Part shown: positions 10,800 through 22,106 of the stretch, piece by piece | Layout: each line of letters starts with the position of its first letter | Position numbering within the stretch: position 1 is the stretch's first letter | Assembly: GCA_018340375.1 (NCBI GenBank) | Contig: JAFFJZ010000047.1 | Coordinates: forward strand, 1,674,001 to 1,738,000 | Reading direction: 5' to 3' | Source of the DNA: Gonatopus flavifemur | Lineage: Eukaryota > Arthropoda > Insecta > Hymenoptera > Dryinidae | Length of the DNA: 64,000 bases | Translations under genes and position numbers: made by a program | The notes under the pieces: model-generated | Told to the model about the DNA's origin: nothing | Databases searched by the model: none | What the model saw: only the letters and a program-made list of their open reading frames with translations

Positions 10800-12955
10800 T
10801 TTTGTATTTCAATGATTGTTGGAATTTACTACACAAAATTCGAATTTCATTTATGTTCACAGTATAGAGGATGACGACGAAATAGAGCGTGATTTATCCA
10901 GAGCTGGTTTGGCACAACGAAACAAAAATTGTGTTGTGCAGTGAATGATGGAATCACGGCTTCACTTTTGAAATTGAAAATGTAGAGGAGTAAAAGAAAA
11001 AGGCAAATGGTAAGTGCGAACGAGGACAAGCTGATGTTTCCAATCGAAAAAGCGGAGAAACTTTTGTGACCGACCAAGCCATAAAGAATTTTCTCACACG
11101 AAATACTTCCGAGTACTGTTTCAATAACTCATTTTATACACCGCGAACCATGATCGTCGTCGTTATTATTACTGATAAAAACTATTGAAGCAAATTTTTG
11201 GAGAAACAATTTTTATATTATCGTAATAATAACAACATCGCAATACTCAAAGAATTCGTTCTAAAAAATGCGAACCGAGAGCAGAATTCTTCATCAATCC
11301 GTTTATTGGTAATTATGTGCAATCTGTTTTATAAATGAGTTATTACGTAATAGGGAGAAGAGAGCAATTTAGTAATATAGCACCACGGAAAGTTAGTGAT
11401 TTAGAATTATTTATTGTACGATTAGACTGTCAAGCTGAGAGAAACAAAACTGGTGAAAGGAGATTTCAAGATTGCAAAATCTCTAACAAGTTTTCAAGAT
11501 TTTATCAATCTTCACGTATTTTTAACATTGTGCCATATGATGAACACTATATAGAATTTTTTCGTTTTCTTTTTTATACAATGTAGATTGTATATCATAT
11601 TTCCCGCTACGCGTACGACTAATTATTTATTCATCAGATTTATAATGTGCAATTTTTTTTCCTGACCGTACTGAATTCTTCACGTTGGATGTTCAGGTAC
11701 TTCGTCAAAAGTGTGAAACCCTATTGAAAATGATGTGGGTTGAATCAGGAAATGGAGAGCTCCAGGCTGAAGAATCTCATGACACAGGAGTTCAAAGATA
11801 ATTCCGTATAGGTTCCTATAAACTACCCTGCCTGAATGGGAACTCACAAAAATTCCAAGCCTTATCTTGGACTCGATTTGTTAGTTTTCAATGGGGAATG
11901 AAACGTTGGAATCCTGCAACTATATTCATTGAATGTGTAATTCAACGAATCATGTTGGTGTTGTATTCCGAAAAAGAAAAGTCAAGAAAATCTCAATATG
12001 CTTGAAATGTTTTATTTCTCAAGTACCTCTGTCGGGACAGATGGTTTCTGAACTTCACATTTCTATACATTGGATCGTCCTTTTCCGAATAATTTTGAAC
12101 AGTAATATCAATTTAAATGAGAAAATGTTTGCGAAATGGAAATCTATTTCTTAGTTATAGAAGTGTATAAATGTTGCATTAAGAGGGAGAAAAAAACAAC
12201 TCGATTAGTATTTTGCTGCAATAAAATTTCATGGATTCATTATTAATGTATAAGAAATAGAAGAATAAGACATATTTTTTACAGCAGATGTATTTAACGT
12301 GTATTGCATTCAAGCTAATAGCTAGGGTATAATCTTATTGAATATATGAATTGCGATGATTTTGATATCGATGCGATTACTTGGGAACCTACTTCACTTT
12401 CTTTTCGATTCTTCATTTGATTAATAAAATTGCACAACTTATATATAGTGGATATATATAAATATATATGATGATTCGATGAAGATATAAATGTATTATT
12501 CAACCGAAGAAAACTAAACTGTGGAGCATAATTGAATTTGTTCTTGTGGATTATATGTAAGTTGTTTGGTTTCTGCCTTTCTTTTGTTTGTTAATTTCAT
12601 CATTCAGTTTCGCTGAAATTGAATCGTCGTAGGAAATTTGTATGTATAGTTTTTACTTTTAGATATTCTATTTGAATATATCAGAGATGGTGATAATCAT
12701 ATTATTATACTATAATTAGGTGCAGATTTTGATTGCCGTTTCGTGACAGATTTAATCTGAGGTTCTTGTTTATCCTTAGTGTTAAACAATGTATCGCCAC
12801 ATTTATTAAAGAAAAAGATATAAACATTGAATTTTGCAAAAAAAAAGATGGTTTCGCAAAATTATTTAATTCCCATTTTCCTTTTCATTTCATACAAAGT
12901 GTTTGAGATTATCAAGCTCTAATTATAATTAAGAGCAATTCATAATTATGGACCA
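10800..12955. other. Long gene-free AT-rich stretch
   Basis: Contains TA-rich low-complexity sequence around 12440-12480 and scattered short open frames without recognisable products. No gene is supported. Confidence 0.4.
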
Positions 12956-13440
12956 CCCGTTCTATTGAAAATTCCTTATTTTAGACGCGCCGAGTGTGTG
13001 CGCTCTTTTCTGCTGAAAATTGTAATTGGCTGTATGATCGAATAATTGATTACTGCCAATAGGGCCGTACGATTATCTCAACTGATCCTTTTGATCACGC
13101 GTGTAACTTCGTTGATATTACTAGCGTACTTTCACTTTCTTCTTCGTCGTTTATCTTCCAAGTCGGCACGTCACCACGTTCAGCCGACTAGCGTTAATTA
13201 GTTCCACGGGTAGTTTTGATTCCCGCTAACCAGTGTTGAAGTAATTGGAGCCTACTCCGATCGTTTTTTTGTGTACCCCTATATTAAGAACCGATCAACG
13301 CCAGTAATCGAATAATATTAATAAACCGTACGGGCACCGTCAGTGTGTATCCCCACGATATCGTTATCCTCACGCGCGAAGTTCTCCATGTGCACGTGTG
13401 CAGTGCAACATAATTGTGAACTCTATGTGCAGGGATGTTA
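12956..13440. other. CpG-rich island, possible 5' exon/promoter or LTR
   Basis: This stretch is markedly richer in CpG and GC than its surroundings (GACGCGCCG, CACGCGTG, CACGCGCG, CGGGCACCG). It has no long open frame. It could be a first exon and promoter of a host transcript or an old LTR. No TG...CA ends or partner copy were found, so the call stays open. Confidence 0.25.
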
Positions 13441-13733
13441 GCGACTCACTTTTCTCACTTTTTTCATGATCAGTGTGTGAATTTTTTCAAATTTCAATTA
13501 TTTTGTTTTATTCCGTCATATACTTTATCCAACACTGTGTTACTTCCGTTAGTACTATGGTTGTTGTGTTATGATTCACAGGAATCATTTAGAATTATTC
13601 GATTTAGTCGAAAAAGATTATTGTATTAAAAGTGTTACCAAAAATCTGACTGCGTGAAACAGCGAAGGAAAAAAATTAGGAGCAAACTTGACAATCAAAA
13701 TATCACCCATCATCAAATTAATCAAACTAACTT

Positions 13734-13993
13734 CCCAGATAACATTGTCTGCGCGCAAAACTTGAGACCGTTGTGCACGCGAGAATTTGCGTGTGCTTTT
13801 GCGTGCAACCCACCTGTGTTCTATGCTGTTGCTCGCAAATCCTGCGCAATGATCTAGTGCATATCTTGTGTAAATTCTCTACGGATTCACGCTCACATCG
13901 CTTGCAAAAACCTGTGGATTGAGGGGGATTTTCTGGGAGTGAAATGATTGGATATTACGTGTAAATTTTGCGCGCAAGTTGCGTGCAGTTGGG
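13734..13993. repeat. MITE with TTGCGCGCAA interior
   Basis: The left end is CCCAGATAACA, the right end CAGTTGGGA. The interior has GCGCGCAAAACTT near the left and TTTTGCGCGCAAGTT near the right, plus further TGCGTG and CACGC boxes. It is a further member of the CCCAGA-end family, with a GCGCGC-based interior. Confidence 0.5.
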
Positions 13994-14319
13994 AAAAACT
14001 AGTTGAGTGAAAAATATATGTATATACTAGGGTATATTCAAATGTATTCCTAGAATGCAGTTATTGAAATAATTTATAAAAGAAAGCAAAAATAAAATAA
14101 AGTACGCGTGCAAATGATTGATATGCATAATGGAGATTTGAAATTGATTTTTTGTTGTAGAAGAGAATTTCTTATCGATTGTTCAAAAAAGAATTATTGT
14201 TTGAACAACTGATCGACAAAAAAGAGTGGCAAAAAATTGATAATGTCCTCTTATTTTCTTTCACTGTGTACTGTTCCATATGTTCATCCTAAAGAAAGAA
14301 TTCCTCCTTAATTCTCCTA

Positions 14320-14510
14320 CACTGTAAGAGAACGGCGGTGTTAGAAAAAGTCCACCCCCAATGGTGTTGTTTCAACACCTTATGGTGTTATTTTGGCACC
14401 AAATGGTGTCATTCCAACACGATTTGGAGTTATTATAACATCGAATTTCGGGGTGGACTCCTATAGAATCCATACGGTGTTAATCCTGACACCGCTTTTT
14501 TCACAATGTG
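14320..14510. repeat. MITE with GGTGTT boxes, copy 1
   Basis: The left end is CACTGTAAGAGAACGGCGGT, the right end ACCGCTTTTTTCACAATGTG. The interior alternates GGTGTT and AACACC boxes, and GTCCACCC near the left pairs with GGGTGGAC near the right. A sister copy lies at 47078-47269. Confidence 0.65.
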
Positions 14511-14837
14511 AAACTCTGAAATTTAAAACAAATTGAAAACTCTCCGAATAGAATTCGATTCATAGGAGTTCCCCTGATGGGGCTGTATAGTGATAGAACG
14601 ATACCACACGAATCGGCCTTTATTTGATTTCTATGGGTTTTATTTTTTTCACCAGTTATGCACAATTTATTATTCATACCTCCTTTCAGAATGCCTACTT
14701 CTGGGAAGTCAGGGAAAATTCAAGGAAGTAAAAATCGATCATGGAGAATCAAGGGGTGGCAGAAACAATTCTAGAAACCCCCATAGCACAAGCATGTCCC
14801 AAATGAACTCTCTTTACCCTCTAAATACGGAAAAGTG

Positions 14838-14963
14838 AGAATTCCACCCGAACTGGAAGACAGGTTCTTTTCTGGCTGCCTGGAGAATGAAATTTCACTT
14901 TGTTAGAGTGATGATTCACTTTTGAGGCAGCCAGAAGGGAACCTATCTTCTCGTTCGAGTCGG
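14838..14963. repeat. Hairpin MITE
   Basis: GACAGGTTCTTTTCTGGCTG pairs with CAGCCAGAAGGGAACCTATC, with ATTTCAC and GTGAT around a short loop. Non-coding. Confidence 0.55.
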
Positions 14964-15067
14964 AATCTGACTCTTTCCAATTGAGAGAGTATGGCAGTTC
15001 CGAAAAAAATCATAATGAATGCTTGAGAATTCTTCAAGAGTTCTCTTTGAATACTAGGGATTGGGGG

Positions 15068-15545
15068 AGCTTCGATGCTACATATTTTCGATGCTACATA
15101 GCGGCGATCCTACATATTATGTCCAGGTGCCTCGATGCTACATAAGTGCGTTGCTACATAGCTGCGATCCTACATAAGGAGTTTTTTACAAAATGTCGAT
15201 CGGCTCGATGCTACATATGCTCGATCCTACATATGGTATTTCTTTGTACTGATGACTCGATGCTACATATGCTCGATTCTACATATGGTATTTCTTTGTA
15301 CTGATGACTCGATGCTACATATGCTCGATCCTACATAAGATATTCTTTCGTGCGAATGCCTCGATGCTACATAAGTGCGTTGCTACATAGCTGCGATCCT
15401 GCATAGGGATTTTTTTGACGTAATGTCTAACGGCCCGATGCTACATAAGCTCGATCCCACATATGATATTCTTTTGTAAAAATGCCTCGATGCTACATAA
15501 GTGCGTTGCTACATAGCTGCGATCCTACATAAGGAATTTTTCTAT
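15068..15545 (+). repeat. Terminal array of CTACATA boxes, left arm
   Basis: The boxes are CGATGCTACATA, CGTTGCTACATA and CGATCCTACATA, arranged as a higher-order unit of the form GATGCTACATAAGTGCG, TTGCTACATAGCTGCG, ATCCTACATA, separated by 15-30 bases of T-rich spacer. The unit recurs with small changes about six times. The mirror array is at 19790-20255. Spacers are related to each other, so this is not a CRISPR array. Confidence 0.85.
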
Positions 15546-16429
15546 AAAATGTTGGTGAGCTCAACCCTATATAAAGCATTCTCTGAAAAATTCTGATCCT
15601 CCATGGGAAAAAAATTGAAGAAAATTCAATCAGATCCAATGTGGGAATTTTGGTGTATTTAAGTGGACAAAAGGTGTTGGTGAATCGATGTATTGCTATT
15701 CCTTTGAAAAGAATTGTTTTTCTCTGTGACACGTTACGGAATACATTTCTTTATGTGATAATATTAAACTTGTGATATAAAAGGAGGAAAATACTGTGAA
15801 GACCTCATTGAAATTTCATAACTCATCCGAAGATCAGGGATTTTCATGCATGGAAAATATTTTTTTGGAATCTGGATGAAATGAATACGTTTGCATAAAA
15901 AAAAACCGATCACTCATAATACAAAAGTGCAATTGCTTGTTTTGATTGTTGTTGAATATGTTCGCAACAACTTTCCCACTGAGAGTTTCTTTACTTTTTT
16001 TCATCATGAAAGTCCCCAAACGCGATCCACATAAACATGCATATATCTCAGATTACTCTTGGAAACTTTTCTGAATAAATTGATAATGAATTCTGGTGAA
16101 CATCTTATCAAACGCGTATAGAATTCTAAAAGCGTTCTTGAGGATTCCCTAAAGATATCTTGAACAGTTCTCAAAGATATCTTCAATAATTCTTCGAGAA
16201 CTCTTAAAGAGAAGTTTGAGCAGTTTTCAATAAGGAATCTTTGAGAAATTTTTGAGATTTCTTGAAGAACTCTTCAAGATATTTTCAAGAAATCTCAAAT
16301 ATTCGTTAAATATATCTTAAAGAATTCTTGAAAGTTTTAAATATTGGTGAACACCCAGAGATACCTTGCTCTGTCATTGACCAAGAATTTTTGCCGCAAC
16401 TGGAATCGATCTGGGGTTTTCTCAATCAC

Positions 16430-17538
16430 AGATAGACGAACAACAAGCAGAAAAGAAGCACATATGCTGTAGTTCAGTAAATCAGCTACCACGACTATCA
16501 AATTCATTAGAACGTGTCACAAGGAAATGAAGAAGAGACAGAAGCGCAGCAAAAATCCCCCAGATCCTTCCATCTGGCGCACTTCACAGACCCACTGACA
16601 AATAATTATGCAGCCCATTCAGGATTAATTCGATGAAAATTGAACACATGCAACAATAATGTGATTATAGAAATTTTATTGTTGTAGAATGACTATAGGT
16701 CATCATAACATGTTCTCTCCAAAAGTTTTATCTTTTCACTTGTTCCATTCAACTTCGATTATATTTCTATTCCTGTAAACCTTTATCCTCTTTCAAATTA
16801 TCTTTGTTTTCAAAGAATTGAATTCTTCAATATCATGAATATTAAATATCTTTCTTCTCACATATTTCCACTTCCACTGATCCTTATCGTTGAATATATA
16901 TGTTGAAATGAGAGGAGAAATTTGTTGGTGAATAAGATTGTTTCCATTCTGGACACATATTTAGGCATAACGATATGTGAGTGTGAAAATATGTGAAAAG
17001 AAAGATATTTAATGTTCATGATAATCAAGAATTGAATTCTTTGAAAATAAAGATAATTTGAAATGAGAATACAGATTTATAGAAATAGAAATATAATCCA
17101 GATTGAATGGAACAACTGGAAAAATAAAACTTTTGGAGAGAAAATGGTAGAATGAATTGTATCTCCAGTCACATGAGTTAGCATGAACTATAGTTAATCT
17201 ACAACAATTATCACAAAATTGTTGTATGTGTCTAATTTTCATCAAATTGACCATGAACAGTCTACTTAATTATCTGTCAGTCGGTCTTTGAAGTCCACGT
17301 GATGCAAGGATCTGGAGTATACACGGAGAAAAGAAAACAGTTACGGTGAATTGTTGTCACATTCATGGTTAATGCGACAACAATTCACCTTAACTGTTTT
17401 CTTTTCCCCATGTATGTGCTGCGCTTCTGTCTTTTCTCCATTTGCTTGCGACACCACTCAATGAAATTGATAGTGGTGGTACATAACATATAGATCTATG
17501 TCTTATCTGCTTCATTCCTGTCTGTTGTTCATCCATCT
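16430..17538. repeat. Second palindrome in the loop of the foldback
   Basis: AGATAGACGAACAACAAG at 16430 matches the complement of sequence ending near 17538. Matches continue inward (GACAGAAGCGCAGC against GCTGCGCTTCTGTC, AATTGAATTCTTCA against a complementary stretch near 17030) to a centre near 16920. The right arm is interrupted by the 91-bp TA-flanked hairpin at 17322-17412. The arms are more diverged than those of the outer foldback, so this element is older or was mobilised separately. Confidence 0.7.
17322..17412. mobile_element. 91-bp hairpin MITE, CACGGAGAAAA family
   Basis: The element begins CACGGAGAAAAGAAAACAG and ends CTGTTTTCTTTTCCCCATG, with TA on both sides (17320-17321 and 17413-17414). 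The arms also share GGTGAATTGTTGTC, leaving a loop of about 20 bases. TA duplication suggests Tc1/mariner-type mobilisation. Confidence 0.75.
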
Positions 17539-18877
17539 ATAATTCTACTATAATAATCCGATATCAGAATACCTAATGCGAAGATTTGTGGTACGTCCAC
17601 TCTGCTCTTGCCTTCTCTTGATTTCCTTGCGAGATCACTTACTGGAATTAATTGAGGTGCCGGGAAGAATAACTCGCTTAGCGCTCGGAACGCATCACAA
17701 ATTTGATCCAAACGGTCCCGTCGGAGGTCGAAAAAAAAATCGGAATTTTGAAAATTAAAAAATACTTGGTCATAGAGCTTGGAAAAACAAGGTCAGTGTC
17801 ACTCCACAATTTTTTTCTAGGATGAATAGTTTTCGAGGGAAAAAATAAAAACTACACATTTTTTCATATCAAAAATCAATGTTTTCCAACATTAAACTCG
17901 TTGGATCTCATTAATTTTTCGGCGAATCGGAATAAAACTTACAGATTCTGATTTGTGAGACTTCACCGAAGACGACAATGTCGAAAAAATTTGTAAAAAT
18001 TAATAATAAATTAATTAATTTTTCATTCGAAGTAAAAATCACGTGTTTTATGCTTCGCATTGAAAAAGTGTCGGGGGAAGTATGAGCTACAAAAAACTTG
18101 CAGCGACAAAGTGTTTCGCTAAGGTATGGACAAACTTTTTGGAAAGTTCCAGGTCGATTGGATCATTAGTTCGCAAAATACAGGGATTTATTTATTAGCG
18201 CGCAACGGAAATCTATCACGATTATGCGTCTTTTACCGGGTGACTATCAGGGTCCGTAGGAAAGATTGTATTCACTCACTTTTTGTTACACGGGATTTTA
18301 ATTAGTTTCTTTTCAACCCCGTCAATCCCTACACAGCACATTAGCCCTCGATATGTTCATGAAGCACTCTTTGTGAACTCTTATGGTCCCAAAGACCATT
18401 CATTATAAACAAACCCTGTCCTGTTACGCTATCTGGGTCTTGAGAATTATCCTCTGGTGAAGAGAATTGATGTACCACCTCAAATGTTTCCCAAGAATTC
18501 ATTCAAGACCGATGAGTTTCACTAGAATTTTGATTATGAGATATTTCGAGGAAGTGGTAATAAATCTCACAAGAAAATATTCATCATATGAAAAATATGT
18601 TCATTCTTCCATTCTTTCATGATGGATATCTGTCGGAATTGTCATAACAGAAAATCATTTGCAACATGTTTGTGCTGTGTAAAAATTGGAGAACAATTTC
18701 TTCAATTGAATGTAAGCAAGAAATATTCTACGCAAGAGTTATTACAGATAAGAATTAGAAGCTTTTAATATTGATTTTTTGATGAACTTTGTAAAGCATA
18801 ATATTACCTAAATTCCTAGTGAAAATCATCCATATATGACCACATATGCATGACTTCATGGCAACTCACGTGACTGG
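17539..18877. other. Unassigned loop DNA of the foldback
   Basis: No gene recognised. Around 18430-18690 there is an inward-facing ATCTGGG and a GTTTGTGCTGTG that may be remnants of the CCCAGACAGCACA family, but the pairing is weak. Confidence 0.35.
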
Positions 18878-19789
18878 TGATTGAGAAAACCCCAGATCGA
18901 TTCCAGTTGCGGCAGAAATTCTTGGTCAATGACAGAGCAAGGTATCTCTGGGTGTTCACCAATATTTAAAACTTTCAAGAATTCTTTAAGATATATTTAA
19001 CGAATATTTGAGATTTCTTGAAAATATCTTGAAGAGTTCTTCAAGAAATCTCAAAAATTTCTCAAAGATTCCTTATTGAAAACTTCTCAAACTTTTCTTC
19101 AAGAGTTCTCGAAGAATCATTAAAGATATCTTTGAGAACTGTTCAAGATATCTTTAGGGAATCCTCAAGAACGCTTTTAGAATTCTATACGCGTTTGATA
19201 AGATGCTCACCAGAATTCATTACCAATTTGTTCAGAAAAGTTTCCGAGAGTAATTTGAGATATATGCATGTTTATGTGGTTCGCGTTTGGGGACTTTCAT
19301 GATGAAAAAAAGTAAAGAATTCGCGATACTAAAGAAACTCTCAGTGGGAAAGTTGTTGCGAACATATTCAACAACAATCAAAACAAGCAATTGCACTTTT
19401 GTATTATGAGTGATCGGTTTTTTTTTATGCAAACGTATTCATTTCATCCAGATTCCAAAAAAATATTTTCCATGCATGAAAATCCCTGATCTTCGGATGA
19501 GTTATGAAATTTCAATGAGGTCTTCACAGTATTTTCCTCCTTTTATATCACAAGTTTAATATTATCACATAAAGAAATGTATTCCGTAACGTGTCACAGA
19601 GAAAAACAATTCTTTTCAAAGGAATAGCAATACATCGATTCACCAACACCTTTTGTCCACTTAAATACACCAAAATTCCCACATTGGATCTGATTGAATT
19701 TTCTTCAATTTTTTTCCCATGGAGGATCAGAATTTTTCAGAGAATGCTTTATATAGGGTTGAGCTCACCAACATTTTATGGAAAAATTC

Positions 19790-20255
19790 CTTATGTAGGA
19801 TCGCAGCTATGTAGCAACGCACTTATGTAGCATCGAGGCATTTTTACAAAAGAATATCATATGTAGGATCGAGCTTATGTAGCATCGGGCCGTTAGACAT
19901 TACGTCAAAAAAATCCCTATGCAGGATCGCAGCTATGTAGCAACGCACTTATGTAGCATCGAGGCATTCGCACGAAAGAATATCTTATGTAGGATCGAGC
20001 ATATGTAGCATCGAGTCATCAGTACAAAGAAATACCATATGTAGAATCGAGCATATGTAGCATCGAGTCATCAGTACAAAGAAATACCATATGTAGGATC
20101 GAGCATATGTAGCATCGAGCCGATCGACATTTTGTAAAAAACTCCTTATGTAGGATCGCAGCTATGTAGCAACGCACTTATGTAGCATCGAGGCACCTGG
20201 ACATAATATGTAGGATCGCCGCTATGTAGCATCGAAAATATGTAGCATCGAAGGC
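19790..20255 (-). repeat. Terminal array of CTACATA boxes, right arm
   Basis: Inverted counterpart of the 15068-15545 array, read here as TATGTAGGATCG, TATGTAGCAACG and TATGTAGCATCG. Box order and spacers match the left arm nearly base for base. Confidence 0.85.
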
Positions 20256-20335
20256 GACTCCTAGGGATTCATAAAGAACTCATTATGAACTGTCATACTG
20301 GGGGCTCTTGAAGCATCCAACGATGAATTCATTAA

Positions 20336-20945
20336 CCCTCAACGGCCCGTGGGGTGACTAGTTACCCCAGGCTTAAAAGAAGTGGAATTAGAGGTCTCAA
20401 ACCTTTCAAATCAATACAACAAACAGCATCTGCCGGTAACAGACATGTGTGAGGTGTGCCTTCACTACATAGTAAGCCTACAAGTATCTTCACGTTCTTA
20501 ATCATGAATATTTATTTAAAATCTAATAAAACGCAAAAAAGCCATTTCATGATTTGTAATTTTTGTCATTTTTCTTTCCAGTAATTTTGCAAAATAAATA
20601 TACTTTTTGAATAATTGGTGGATATTGTTATTTTTTTGTGGTAGTGGTATATATTGTGCGGACGACTCTGGAGTTTTAGTCGTTAATATTGTAAAATGGC
20701 GGAGTAGTGAATTTTTTGCACTTTCTCCTGAATTCTGACTGATATGACCAGTTTTTAGAACGCCATCTATACATTAACCAAGTAAAACCATTAGAAATAT
20801 TGAAGAACTAGTCAACGAACATGACACAATTGGTTGAAAGTCTCAAAACATCTACACATCTTGTCCGACCGGGTTTTTCAGCGTGGGGTAATGTGTTATC
20901 CCATGTGGCCGTTATGTGGCCTGGGTGAGGTGTGGCCGTTGAGGA
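20336..20945. mobile_element. TTAA-flanked MITE (piggyBac-type)
   Basis: TTAA (20332-20335) precedes CCCTCAACGGCCCGTGGGG. The right end is GGCCGTTGAGGA followed by TTAA (20946-20949). The body is 610 bp and non-coding, with an inner GTGGGG/CCCAC pairing near both ends. Confidence 0.7.
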
Positions 20946-22106
20946 TTAAGAACTCTTCAGGAATTCAACAGGACCAGGGTGCTGCGTGGGAAGTCAGGGA
21001 ATCATTGAAGGACTTCAGAAAATAATTCAAATGAGAAAGTAAATATTCCTAGTGACATTTGAATTAATTGTATCGAGATCTTGACAAGAAAGCATCTAAG
21101 AAAGAGCCTTGATTGAACAGCATGAATTAAGTCATTTCATTTGTTCATGTGTTTCAGTCACGGTCGTATATACCGGTTGTGAAACTCCCATGGTGGGGGG
21201 CGAGGCCCTTACAGCCACCAGAGGTAGTTGCTGTTACAGCCATTTGTGGCGCTGTATGTATCGAAAGGGTATGTTTTGAAAATTCAAATTTAACCTTCGA
21301 AATTCAGTTATCTGTCATCGTGAGAGTTCCTCTCCTTCAATCTCAATAAATTCAATTTATTGAAGGTTGTTATCACAAAACGATTCTTCGGTGAAATAAT
21401 TTCGTCAGTGACATAAGGTAACTGACCCCATTAGCGAACCTCGAGATAATAAAACCTCTTTGACGAACAAGAAGTGTTTACCTATTACGTGCTGTGAAGA
21501 TTATTCCAATCTTCAAACATTATTGTCCGTGATGAATGCGACAACAAATGGAAGAACGAAAAATGTAATTCACGAAATAAATAAAGACTCATGCCGAGTG
21601 TCACAACGAGCTTTGCCTTCGTGAATCTTACAAGGTGAGTTAAGAATGGACATTTTTTCAATTGTGCATTTTCATAGTATTAATGCGACCATTGAACTAT
21701 TTTATGTATCCAATCTATTGATATCATTCAAATTAAGATAATATAGGGTTATTTTCAATAACTGTCAGTCGCTAACCCAGAAAATTGCGCGTTCAGAAAT
21801 ACACACACGAAAATGATCGGTGAATCTATTACTGAACGAATAAACGTAACAATTCATATCATAGGTATCTACTGTAGGAAAATTTTTTCATGAATTCTCA
21901 TAATGTGCATAATTTTTCAATCAATCTATAAATTTCTCCAAGGATTGGAATAAACATGTAAAATTATAAACTCTACTTGAAATTCACAATTTTTTTTGCC
22001 AAAGTAACTCAAGCAGCAACAGAAGTTCAAAGTATATATGAAATAAAAACGTTGGTAGAATTTGAGAATGAGATACGAAGAACATATCATGAAAGTTCAT
22101 AGAATA

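Larger units (their letters stand above)
15063..20260. mobile_element. Foldback element with 1.37 kb arms and 9-bp target duplication
   Basis: CTAGGGATT occurs at 15054-15062 and again at 20261-20269, an exact 9-bp direct repeat. Between them, 15063-16429 matches 20260-18878 inverted over almost its whole length, including a 79-codon open frame at 15493-15732 (minus) and 19591-19830 (plus) that differs at one residue. The outer ~480 bases of each arm are a tandem array of short boxes. Long inverted arms with terminal arrays and 9-bp duplications are the hallmarks of FB-type foldback elements and of Mutator-like transposition. No transposase is present. The loop holds a second palindrome (16430-17538) and about 1.3 kb of unassigned DNA. 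Arm similarity is high, indicating recent origin or exchange between arms. Confidence 0.85.
14779..20990. mobile_element. Host MITE (CCCATAGCACA ends) split by later insertions
   Basis: CCCATAGCACAAGC at 14779 and the opposing GGGTGCTGCGTGGG ending at 20990 look like the two ends of one element of the CCCAGACAGCACA family. GAATTCTTCAAGAGTTCT and GAACTCTTCAGGAATTC interiors match each other across the gap. Between them sit a hairpin (14838-14963), the 5.2 kb foldback and a TTAA MITE. The pairing of the two ends is inference. Confidence 0.4.

Noticed and set aside
15068..15545. Regularly spaced short repeats resembling a CRISPR array
   Set aside because: Spacers are themselves repeated and mirrored in the other arm, the genome is eukaryotic, and no cas gene is present. 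It is the terminal array of a foldback element.
15493..15732. Conserved 79-codon frame found on both foldback arms (also 19591-19830)
   Set aside because: Conservation is explained by arm identity. The peptide has no recognised domain and the frame lies in non-coding arm sequence.
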